A DNA stretch of 5,016 nt from Deltaproteobacteria bacterium (GCA_029261955.1 JAJDAI010001139.1:1-5016); one strand, 5' to 3'. Shown: positions 1 through 5,016, counted from the stretch's first letter. Numbers and translations: made by a program. Notes: generated by a model from the sequence alone, not told the origin.

Positions 1-732
1 GCCGATGCGCGTGCTCAGGTCGCGCTCCGGCTCGGGGTCGTAGTGCCAGTTGCTGTTCGTGCGCCAGAGCTGGCCGTTCGAGATGGAGACGAGCGCCAGC
101 ATCCCCGTGATCCACTCGTCCGTGTCGTAGCCGAAGACCCCGAGGGTGTGCGTGCCCGCGTCGAGCCAGACGTGCCAGGTCTCCGCCGACTCCCAGCTGT
201 TGCTGCCGCCGATGATGTTGTCCTCGTCGTCGATGCACAGGTCGTAGGCGTCATCGACGGTGATGACGATCTCCACGTCCCACTCGACCCGCCCGTCGCA
301 GTCGTAGTCCTTGCCGTCGACCAGCGCGCCGGGGTGGATCAGGGCGTTGCTGTCGTCGCAGTCGCCCGGGATGTGCGTGTAGCCATCCACCCGCTCGCAG
401 CTGGGGAAGAAGTTGTCGTCCGCGCCGTAGCCGTCCTCATCCGCGTCGCGGTACCAGTTGCGCTCGACCTCCTCCTCGTCGATCTGCTCGTCGCAGTCGT
501 TGTCGACCTCGTCGCAGAGCTCGGGGGCGCCCGGGTAGACGAGCGGGTCCGCGTCGTCGCAGTCCAGCTCCTCGTTCCAGCCGTCCAGGTCCTCGTCCGC
601 CAGGGGCACGAAGGGAGTCGAGTCGTCGTCGTCGTCGCGCTCGGGCGCCTCGCCTTCCCCAAAGCCGGACCCCTCGTCGGGCTCCGGGCAGCCGACGCAG
701 AGGCAGAGCAACAAGGCGGTCAGGGCTCTCAC
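1..732 (-). CDS. MopE-like metal-binding lipoprotein with C-terminal jelly-roll-like domain (3' end missing)
   Basis: I translated 244 codons on the minus strand; the gene continues past the left edge, so the C-terminus is missing. The GTG at 732 starts a short hydrophobic signal (residues 3-14) ending in CVGC, a plausible lipobox with Cys15 as the lipidated residue. An acidic linker with five consecutive Asp follows (33-37). Residues 45-146 hold two repeats of the type found in the MopE copper-binding family: DEDLDGWNEELDCDD, then YPGAPELCDEVDNDCD, then YRDADEDGYG and GDCDDSNALIHPGA. The alternating Asp residues resemble calcium-binding loops and the paired Cys probably form disulfides. Residues 149-244 match the pattern of galactose-binding-like beta-sandwiches (ITVDDAYDL, a GG turn, SW, HVWLDAGTHTLGV, TGMLALV). 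The likely location is the outer membrane or cell surface. The ligand is unknown, and metal binding is inferred from the family. No Shine-Dalgarno is visible. An in-frame GTG at 759 is an alternative start that would lengthen the signal by 9 residues. Confidence 0.85.
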   Translation of the reverse strand, partial: MRALTALLLCLCVGCPEPDEGSGFGEGEAPERDDDDDSTPFVPLADEDLDGWNEELDCDDADPLVYPGAPELCDEVDNDCDEQIDEEEVERNWYRDADEDGYGADDNFFPSCERVDGYTHIPGDCDDSNALIHPGALVDGKDYDCDGRVEWDVEIVITVDDAYDLCIDDEDNIIGGSNSWESAETWHVWLDAGTHTLGVFGYDTDEWITGMLALVSISNGQLWRTNSNWHYDPEPERDLSTRIG

Positions 733-738
733 AACCCC

Positions 739-744
739 AGCATA
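739..744 (-). promoter_or_regulatory. Candidate -10 box of the MopE-like lipoprotein gene
   Basis: On the minus strand TATGCT fits the TANNNT form of a bacterial -10 element and ends 6 bases before the GTG at 732. This would put the transcript start at or next to the start codon. No good -35 match was found. The GGGG between box and start is too close to the GTG to act as a normal Shine-Dalgarno. The assignment is weak by itself and gains weight only from the same arrangement at two other genes in the window. Confidence 0.25.
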
Positions 745-779
745 CGATCCCGACCCCACCGCGCGCCGAAATGAGCACT

Positions 780-842
780 CCGGTGTGGGCCAGAAATGCA
801 CGCTCCGGCGCCCGACACCGGAGCTGCATTCCCGGACACCGG
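780..842. repeat. Three copies of an ACACCGG word (candidate operator array)
   Basis: GACACCGG occurs at 814-821 and again at 835-842, exactly 21 bases apart, which is about two helical turns. An inverted copy, CCGGTGT, lies at 780-786. The rightmost copy sits in its own short palindrome, CCCGG-ACA-CCGGG (831-843). The copies surround and partly overlap the hairpin at 795-830, just upstream of the candidate -10 box. Equal phasing of direct repeats next to a promoter is typical of binding sites for a dimeric regulator, but no regulator gene is in the window and binding is inferred. Confidence 0.4.
795..830. repeat. Long imperfect hairpin in the divergent intergenic region
   Basis: The left arm AATGCA-C-GCTCCGG (795-808) pairs with the right arm CCGGAGC-TGCATT (818-830). 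This gives 13 base pairs with one bulged base (C801) and a 9-base loop (809-817). It lies between the start codons of two divergent genes, so it cannot be a terminator for either, and no T-run follows it. It ends 23 bases upstream of the candidate -10 box at 854, covering the region where a regulator or RNA polymerase would contact DNA. It is best read as an operator or, if transcription starts further upstream, as a 5' leader structure. Confidence 0.6.
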
Positions 843-853
843 GCTCCCTTGCG

Positions 854-859
854 TACAAT
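854..859 (+). promoter_or_regulatory. Candidate -10 box of the deacetylase-like gene
   Basis: TACAAT matches the -10 consensus at five of six bases and is the clearest such word in this GC-rich window. It is followed by 8 bases (CGCCGCAC) and then the GTG at 868, so transcription would begin at or within about two bases of the start codon. The expected -35 position (about 831-836) reads CCCGGA and is a poor match, so activation by a bound protein is possible. Confidence 0.45.
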
Positions 860-867
860 CGCCGCAC

Positions 868-2658
868 GTGACGCCTCAGCGACGCAACTGGGTCCTCGTC
901 TTCATCAGCTTGATGGGGATTGTTCTCTTCACCTACATGGCACCTCGGGCCGTGGTGTCGCCGCACGGCTGGGACTGGCGCGCCATCACCGAGGGGCCGA
1001 CGGACGCCGTGGCGACCGCGACGGCGGGTGGCTTCCAGGCGGTCCGCGTCCTCGATTCGAGCCCGGGCGCCGTCTACGCCGTCGAGCTGCTCGCGACCTC
1101 GGGGCTTCTGGGCGTCGCCGCCGGCCCCTCCGCGACCCACGCCAACGCGACCCGCGAGGTCGTCGTCGTGCCCGCAGACCGCTGCACCGGCGTGCCGGCC
1201 CTGAAGGCCCACGCGGCCTCGGGGGGACGGATCCTGCTCGTCGGCCCCAGCGAGGCGCTGCGCGAGGCCTTCGAGCTGCCCGAGCCCGCCGTCTGGGCGG
1301 AGCCCGCCCCCGAAGCCGCCGTCGACCTGTCGGGCGCCCGCGCCCTGCGCAACCTGCCCCTGCCTCCGCGCGGCCGGGAGTGGGTGAAGCCCGCCGGCTG
1401 GGAGGTGCTCGCTCGCCGCGTGGACGGCGGGTCCCTCGTCGTGCAGCGAGGCTCGATCGTCGCGACCTCGCTCGACCTGGTCTCCTGGCTCCGCGCGCTG
1501 CGGCAGGGAGACGCCGAGCTCGCCGGCATCGACACCGACGGCGTGCACGGCACCAAGCCCAACGACCTGCGGCCCTTCCCCTGGTCGAGCTCCGCCTGGC
1601 GCCAGCCTGGAGCGGACGCCTGGACCGAGCTGCTGAGCTGGCTCGTGGGCGAGCGCCTGCAGGACCGGCCGCTGCCGCGCGCGTGGCCGCTGATGACCGC
1701 CGCCCCTTCGGCCCTGATCCTCACCGCTGACCAGGACTTCGCAGAGCCCGACTGGATCGAGCCGGTGCTGGCCCGCACCGAGGCCGTCGGCGGCGAGCTG
1801 ACCCTGCTCACCACGAAGGGCACGCGCCAGGCCAACACGGACGCGGTCGACGCCAAGGGCGGGGCCCTGCTGCCTGCAGCCAGCCTCAGCCGGGCGCGGA
1901 TCTGGGGACACGGCATCGGCCTGCACCCCAACGGCGCGGGCCTGCGCGCGCCGCGCGACATCGCCCAGGCCATCGCCAGCCACCACGCCCGCACCGAGAA
2001 GGAACTCCTGGCCGACGAGCTCCGCGTCGCCCGGCACCACTACCTGCAGTGGTGGGGCTACTCGGAGCCCATGGATCACCTGGCCTCGCTCGGCATCTGG
2101 ATGGAGCTGAACTTCGTCAGCATCGAGCCGCGGCTCCGCGGGCCGGGCTTCCAGTTCGGCTCCGGGCGGCCCGCCCGCTGGCAGGCCCCCGAGGGCCGGC
2201 TCCTGCCCATCCTCAGCCAGCCCACGCAGGTCGAAGACGACGTGCTGGTCGGCGAATACGGCTACTCGGCCAACCTCACCGAGGTCCAGGCCGCGCTCGC
2301 TTCCGCCTACCTGCTCGACTCGGGCGCCGTCTGGCGGGTGCCGGTCACCGCGAACGTGCACCCGACCCTGGTGATGTCCGGGGGCGCAGTCCTGCTCGAC
2401 GGCCTGCTCGCAGCAGCGAGCGAGCGGGGCATGCCCATCCTGTCCGCGGAGCGCTGGGCGACCTGGTCCTGGCAGCGCCTGCGCGCTCTGCAGGGCACGA
2501 CCGTGCGCCCGACCCCCACCGGCTGGCAGGTCGCGCCCTCGCCCTCGGAGGTGCCCCTGCTGCTCTGGACGCCGGGGGATGACTGCGAGGCCCCGGTCGC
2601 GCCGTCCCCGCTGGGCCCCACCGGCTGCCTGAGCCCCTGGCCGACTTCGGGGACGTAG
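868..2658 (+). CDS. Membrane-anchored protein with GATase-like and NodB/polysaccharide-deacetylase-like domains
   Basis: The product has 596 residues from the GTG at 868. An upstream in-frame ATG at 796 would add 24 residues, but it lies inside the hairpin and upstream of the -10 box. The GTG start places a basic patch (QRR, 4-6) directly before a single membrane helix (about 8-24), as expected for an N-terminal anchor with the rest outside the cytoplasm. Residues about 67-136 look like a class I glutamine-amidotransferase-type Rossmann fold (VYAVELLATSGLL, REVVVVPAD, ASGGRILLVGPS) with no obvious catalytic Cys-His pair. After a linker containing LPRAWPL, the C-terminal half has deacetylase-like landmarks: LTADQD (285-290) at the catalytic Asp strand, GHGIGLHPN (347-355), RHHYLQWWG (389-397) and LSQPTQVEDD (449-458). 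The classic HxxxH zinc motif is not intact, so activity and substrate are uncertain; a cell-wall or surface polysaccharide is the natural guess. The next gene begins 15 bases downstream. Confidence 0.72.
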   Translation: MTPQRRNWVLVFISLMGIVLFTYMAPRAVVSPHGWDWRAITEGPTDAVATATAGGFQAVRVLDSSPGAVYAVELLATSGLLGVAAGPSATHANATREVVVVPADRCTGVPALKAHAASGGRILLVGPSEALREAFELPEPAVWAEPAPEAAVDLSGARALRNLPLPPRGREWVKPAGWEVLARRVDGGSLVVQRGSIVATSLDLVSWLRALRQGDAELAGIDTDGVHGTKPNDLRPFPWSSSAWRQPGADAWTELLSWLVGERLQDRPLPRAWPLMTAAPSALILTADQDFAEPDWIEPVLARTEAVGGELTLLTTKGTRQANTDAVDAKGGALLPAASLSRARIWGHGIGLHPNGAGLRAPRDIAQAIASHHARTEKELLADELRVARHHYLQWWGYSEPMDHLASLGIWMELNFVSIEPRLRGPGFQFGSGRPARWQAPEGRLLPILSQPTQVEDDVLVGEYGYSANLTEVQAALASAYLLDSGAVWRVPVTANVHPTLVMSGGAVLLDGLLAAASERGMPILSAERWATWSWQRLRALQGTTVRPTPTGWQVAPSPSEVPLLLWTPGDDCEAPVAPSPLGPTGCLSPWPTSGT

Positions 2659-2673
2659 TTCACACTGCCGGGC

Positions 2674-3819
2674 ATGGATGCATCCCACCTCGGTCCCCTG
2701 GAGCGGGCCGCCCTCGACGCCCTGATCGCCACCGAAGCGCTGGGCGTGCCCGCGATCGAGCCGGCTCGCCTGCTCGCCTCCATGGCCTACGGCTCCCACC
2801 TGCCGAACCTGCTCGCGGCCCTTCGAGGCGGCCCCCTGGCCCACTACGTCGCGACCGACGGGCGGCGGTTCTGCCTGGTCGACTCCCCGGAGGGCCTTCA
2901 GCTCGCCGAGGAATCCGCGGCCCGCATGGACCGGCTCTGGGCGGAGCTGAAGGACACCATCCGCGGACTCTGCAAGCTGCCCTGGGTCGAGGCGGTCGCG
3001 ATCGTGGGCACCGGCGCCTTCGGCCAGGTTCCCGCGCGGGAGCCCCTCCAGCTTCGGGTGGTGGCGGAGGGAGGGCGCGTGCGTGCGGCGGCGGCGGCCC
3101 TGGAGCTGTCGTTCCGAAGCCGGGACGGCCTGTCGCAGCGCCTCGCCCTGGAGTCGATCGTCGACGCGGACCACCTCGAGCGCCCGGTCAACAGCCCCCT
3201 CGCGGCCCTGCGCGCGGTCTCGCTGTCCCCGGTGATGAACCGCGCGGCCTGGGCGATCTGGCTCGAAACCAACCCGCGGCTGTCCGAGGCCCTGCCGAAC
3301 CTGGACTGGGGTCGGGAGCACGACCTGGGCGCGCGCTTCGACGGGCGGCTGGCGGTCTGGCGACGCAGGGTCGTGCAGGGCGAGGACTCGCCGATTCTGC
3401 GGTCGTCGGGGCGGCAGGGAGACAAGCGCCTGCTGCTCGATCGGCTGCTGGAGTCCACCCTGGATCGCTCCGCAGGGGCGGAGATTCCGCTCGCTCCGGG
3501 CCTGCCGATCGGCGCCTTCACCTCGCGGCGTGAGGCCGTGCTGGCCTGGTCTTTCGACGAGCCGGAGGCGGAGCTCCCCGAGGAGCCGAGCGTCGAGCCG
3601 GAGCCGGCCCCCGTCGAGCAGAGCGCGGAGGCGCCCGCCCGCGAGGCCGTGCCCTCGACCCGAAAGCGCGGTCGAACCGTTCGGCCGCAGCGGGACCGGA
3701 AGGGTGCGGCCGCGCCCGACACCGGCACGCGCCACCGCAAGCGCAGCCAGGGCACCGAAGGGGTGCGGCCGACGGAGCGCTCAGCCCCCGGTCGCGACGA
3801 TCCGGTCGGCGCTCAGTAG
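2674..3819 (+). CDS. Degenerate nucleotidyltransferase-fold protein with disordered charged tail
   Basis: The product has 381 residues from an ATG 15 bases after the preceding stop, without a clear Shine-Dalgarno, so translation may be coupled to the upstream gene. Residues 8-70 resemble a small helical/winged-helix domain. Residues about 86-212 follow the layout of a bacterial nucleotidyltransferase-like family: LPWVEAVAIVGTGAFG (102-117) sits where the P-loop GS motif is expected, a strand PLQLRVVAE (124-132) where DxD is expected, then SPLAALRAVSLSP (174-186) and the ending LETNPRLSEALPN (197-209). The two metal-binding Asp appear to be replaced by Pro124 and Gln126, so it is probably not catalytic. 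A further helical region (about 213-292) leads to an acidic Pro/Glu stretch (295-324) and then a strongly basic stretch (328-357). No signal peptide or membrane helix is seen, so it is probably cytoplasmic. The family call rests on remembered pattern, not a search; a wholly unrelated fold is possible. Confidence 0.6.
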   Translation: MDASHLGPLERAALDALIATEALGVPAIEPARLLASMAYGSHLPNLLAALRGGPLAHYVATDGRRFCLVDSPEGLQLAEESAARMDRLWAELKDTIRGLCKLPWVEAVAIVGTGAFGQVPAREPLQLRVVAEGGRVRAAAAALELSFRSRDGLSQRLALESIVDADHLERPVNSPLAALRAVSLSPVMNRAAWAIWLETNPRLSEALPNLDWGREHDLGARFDGRLAVWRRRVVQGEDSPILRSSGRQGDKRLLLDRLLESTLDRSAGAEIPLAPGLPIGAFTSRREAVLAWSFDEPEAELPEEPSVEPEPAPVEQSAEAPAREAVPSTRKRGRTVRPQRDRKGAAAPDTGTRHRKRSQGTEGVRPTERSAPGRDDPVGAQ

Positions 3820-4340
3820 ATCGTGTTGCCCGTCATCATGACGGGCTTGAGGATCTGGCTGTTCTGGACGTGGGCGTAGTTGCTGTCGCCGTCGATGTCG
3901 GCGTAGCTGTGGCCGGTGAACGCGGCGAGCGCACCGGGCATGTCGTTGGCGACGACGCTGTACTGGCCATAGACCCGGCCGTCCGGCGTCCACCCGAGCT
4001 GATTCCAGTCGAGGTTCGAGCTGATGTTGGCGGGGAAGACCGCCGCGGTCCGCCCCGGCATCGTCGTGGGCAGCTGGGAGCAGGAGGTGAAGAGGCCCCA
4101 CTCGGCCTGGTAGCCCTTCTCGACGCTGGCGATGCCGTCGAGGTTCATGGGGAGCTCCGCGCGCTTGGTCCGGAGCATGAGCGCTTCGTACTGCGGGATC
4201 GCGAGGGCCGAGAGCAGGCCGATGATCGAGACGGTGATCATCAGCTCGATGAGCGTGAATCCAGAACGCCCCGAACGGGCCCGCTGAGCGGACACTCGAA
4301 GGCGGTTCGGCGATGTCTCGAGCGATGGATCGCCCGCCAT
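3813..4340 (-). CDS. Type IV prepilin / pseudopilin (PilA-like)
   Basis: The product has 175 residues. It carries the class III signal GFTLIE (27-32): prepilin peptidase would cut after Gly27, leaving methylated Phe28 as the first residue, and Glu32 is the conserved +5 glutamate. The hydrophobic helix spans about 28-48 and ends in AIPQYE, as in type IVa pilins. The C-terminal part has GWTPDGRVYGQYSV (116-129), a pattern common in deltaproteobacterial pilins, and DIDGDSNY (148-155), which looks like a calcium-binding loop. There is one Cys (Cys87), so no intramolecular disulfide. The 27-residue basic leader is long; a GTG at 4295 would give a 12-residue leader, but only the ATG at 4340 has a good ribosome binding site. 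The length fits a major or minor pilin subunit or a type II secretion pseudopilin, and no pilus assembly genes are present to decide. Its last 7 bases overlap the convergent gene ending at 3819. Confidence 0.93.
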   Translation of the reverse strand: MAGDPSLETSPNRLRVSAQRARSGRSGFTLIELMITVSIIGLLSALAIPQYEALMLRTKRAELPMNLDGIASVEKGYQAEWGLFTSCSQLPTTMPGRTAAVFPANISSNLDWNQLGWTPDGRVYGQYSVVANDMPGALAAFTGHSYADIDGDSNYAHVQNSQILKPVMMTGNTIY

Positions 4341-4346
4341 GACGCG

Positions 4347-4354
4347 TCCTCTCT
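4347..4354 (-). promoter_or_regulatory. Shine-Dalgarno sequence of the prepilin gene
   Basis: On the minus strand AGAGAGGA lies 6 bases before the ATG at 4340. It is the only strong ribosome binding site in the window and decides the ATG over the internal GTG at 4295. A perfect 11-base palindrome TGAAG-G-CTTCA (plus strand, 4354-4364) shares one base with it at 4354 and could form a small hairpin at its 5' edge. Confidence 0.75.
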
Positions 4355-4426
4355 GAAGGCTTCAATCCCGGGCCGCACTGCGCGGCTTCTCCCCCGGCGA
4401 GTGCCTCCACGGCCCCGTTCTCGCGG

Positions 4427-4451
4427 GTGCCCTTGCACTTGAGTGTGACAC
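4427..4451. repeat. Cluster of three overlapping short palindromes between divergent genes
   Basis: Within 25 bases there are three perfect short inverted repeats: GTGC-CCTT-GCAC (4427-4438), CACT-TG-AGTG (4436-4445) and GTGT-G-ACAC (4443-4451). They overlap the candidate pilin -10 box, where a repressor could act. Each is short enough to arise by chance; the clustering is what deserves notice. Apart from the promoter elements listed separately, I see nothing else in the 190-base intergenic stretch. Confidence 0.3.
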
Positions 4452-4470
4452 CGCGGCAGCGAGCCGTCAC
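4442..4470 (-). promoter_or_regulatory. Weak candidate sigma-70-type promoter for the prepilin gene
   Basis: On the minus strand GTGACG (4470-4465) matches four of six -35 consensus bases. After 17 bases it is followed by CACACT (4447-4442), which matches three of six -10 bases. Transcription would start near 4435 and give a leader of about 95 bases containing the Shine-Dalgarno sequence. No GG-N10-GC sigma-54 signature was found on this strand in 4341-4530, although pilA of Myxococcus is known to depend on sigma-54. The call is weak. Confidence 0.25.
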
Positions 4471-4516
4471 CCGGTTCGGATCCATCCGGGCGGCAGGACG
4501 GGCCTCGGACGGGGGG

Positions 4517-4522
4517 TAGGAT
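4517..4522 (+). promoter_or_regulatory. Candidate -10 box of the HEAT-repeat lipoprotein gene
   Basis: TAGGAT fits TANNNT and is followed by exactly 8 bases (GCGCCGCA) before the ATG at 4531. Spacing and spacer content (CGCCGCA) closely match the box upstream of the gene starting at 868. No Shine-Dalgarno fits, since the GGGGGG run is 14 bases from the ATG. A leaderless or nearly leaderless transcript is therefore likely. The -35 region shows no clear match. Confidence 0.4.
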
Positions 4523-4530
4523 GCGCCGCA

Positions 4531-5016
4531 ATGCGCTCGTTCCTGCCGCTCCTCGCCGCCACGCTCAGCCTCTCGTCCTGCGCCGCGCTGCGTGAAGCGC
4601 GCGTCGAGCGCGCCGAGATCGAGATCGCAGCGGAGACCCTCGAGAACGCCCTCGGAGCGCTGCCCGCCGCCGACGCGCTGCGCACGCTCGCCGAGCTCCG
4701 CGACGCCCGGGGGCCACTCGAGGAGGTCTACCGGCTGAGCGCACACCCCGACCCCACCGTTCGGGCCTCCGCCGTGCAGAGCGCCGCCCTCATCGGGGCC
4801 TTGGACTCCCTGGACCTGCTCCAGGCGCGCCTGCTCGACGACGCGCCGGAGGTGCGGATCGCCTCCGCCTTCGGCCTGTCGCAGCTGTGGGCCTGGCCCC
4901 TGACGGGCCTGGACCGGGCCACGGCCGACGCCGCAGCCGAGGAGGCCTTGATCTCCGCGCTGACGGACGAGCTGCGCGACGGCAAGAACTCCGTCGCGGC
5001 CGCGATGATCCGCGCC
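4531..5016 (+). CDS. HEAT-repeat lipoprotein (3' end missing)
   Basis: The frame from the ATG at 4531 stays open for 162 codons to the right edge, so the C-terminus is missing. The start MRSFLPLLAATLSLSSC is a typical lipoprotein signal with lipobox LSSC and Cys17 as the lipidated residue. Residues about 18-60 are a charged, Ala/Glu-rich helix. HEAT-type helical repeats follow: HPDPTVRASAVQSAALIG (72-89) and DDAPEVRIASAFGLSQL (103-119) both have the D/P-x-V-R-x-x-A-x-x-x-L signature. Such repeats are protein-interaction scaffolds, and here it would sit at an envelope membrane facing the periplasm or outside. It is divergent from the prepilin gene across 190 bases, so the two could share regulation, but no functional link is shown. 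Partner and exact role are unknown. Confidence 0.85.
   Translation, partial: MRSFLPLLAATLSLSSCAALREARVERAEIEIAAETLENALGALPAADALRTLAELRDARGPLEEVYRLSAHPDPTVRASAVQSAALIGALDSLDLLQARLLDDAPEVRIASAFGLSQLWAWPLTGLDRATADAAAEEALISALTDELRDGKNSVAAAMIRA

Noticed and set aside
622..636. Five tandem GTC units (Asp codons on the minus strand)
   Set aside because: A short trinucleotide run inside an acidic linker; length change would not shift the frame, so phase variation is not supported.
43..774. Long plus-strand open frame of 243 codons at the left end
   Set aside because: It is the antisense image of the Asp-rich lipoprotein gene: GAC/GAG repeats read backwards give the Val-rich product. The minus-strand frame shows a signal peptide and family motifs.
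796..867. N-terminal extension of the deacetylase-like protein from ATG 796
   Set aside because: The 24 extra residues would precede the membrane anchor, contain no signal, lie within the hairpin, and place the best -10 box inside the coding region. Its third-position GC (17 of 24 codons) is also lower than in the body of the gene.
1074..1994. Minus-strand open frame of 306 codons inside the deacetylase-like gene
   Set aside because: Its Ser/Arg/Ala-rich product shows no domain, and it is fully antisense to a frame with clear family motifs; such shadows are common in GC-rich DNA.
808..3725. A 14-base word GCGCCCGACACCGG shared by the promoter (808-821) and the 3' part of the second plus-strand gene (3712-3725)
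   Set aside because: One such match is roughly what chance gives for 5 kb of this base composition, so I do not treat it as a repeat family.
3699..3771. Near-repeat GAAGGGTGCGGCCG (3699-3712) and GAAGGGGTGCGGCCG (3757-3771)
   Set aside because: The copies differ by one inserted base and are read in different frames within a low-complexity basic tail; chance or simple composition explains it.
4341..4530. Sigma-54 promoter for the pilin gene, as in Myxococcus pilA
   Set aside because: I looked for GG-N10-GC in a TGGCAC/TTGCA context on the minus strand and found no acceptable match.
3781..4746. Minus-strand open frame of 321 codons covering the pilin gene
   Set aside because: It is a different frame of the pilin region with low-complexity Arg/His/Pro product; the pilin frame has the prepilin signal and a ribosome binding site.

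Overview
This 5,016-base window is very GC-rich, has strongly GC-biased third codon positions, and is almost fully coding. Its gene types are a MopE-like acidic metal-binding lipoprotein, a HEAT-repeat lipoprotein, a type IV prepilin and a large membrane-anchored deacetylase-like protein. This mix is typical of Myxococcota and related former Deltaproteobacteria; that placement is an inference from gene content, since no rRNA or marker gene is present. Nothing in the window shows a transposase, integrase, CRISPR array, tRNA or rRNA, so it reads as ordinary chromosome.

Layout from left to right. (1) A minus-strand gene running off the left edge (1-732) encodes a lipoprotein with an acidic linker, two calcium/copper-type MopE repeats and a jelly-roll-like C-terminal domain. 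(2) A 135-base divergent intergenic region (733-867) holds a long imperfect hairpin and three copies of an ACACCGG word. (3) Two plus-strand genes, 15 bases apart and probably co-transcribed, follow. The first (868-2658) has an N-terminal membrane anchor, a glutamine-amidotransferase-like domain and a NodB/polysaccharide-deacetylase-like domain. The second (2674-3819) looks like a nucleotidyltransferase-fold protein that has lost its catalytic aspartates and carries a charge-segregated disordered tail. (4) A minus-strand type IV prepilin (3813-4340) overlaps the 3' end of the previous gene by 7 bases, tail to tail. (5) A 190-base divergent intergenic region (4341-4530) carries a pilin ribosome binding site and a cluster of short palindromes. 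(6) A plus-strand HEAT-repeat lipoprotein (4531 to the right edge) is cut off by the window.

Four of the five products are predicted to be exported or membrane-tethered: two lipoproteins, one membrane-anchored protein and one pilin. The window therefore reads as a cell-envelope neighbourhood, but no single pathway is demonstrated. The points most worth a second look are the deacetylase/pseudo-nucleotidyltransferase pair, the structured divergent promoter at 780-867, and a TANNNT box placed 6-8 bases before the start codon of the three genes that have their own upstream region and no Shine-Dalgarno sequence, which suggests leaderless mRNAs. I did not find a clearly new multi-gene system.
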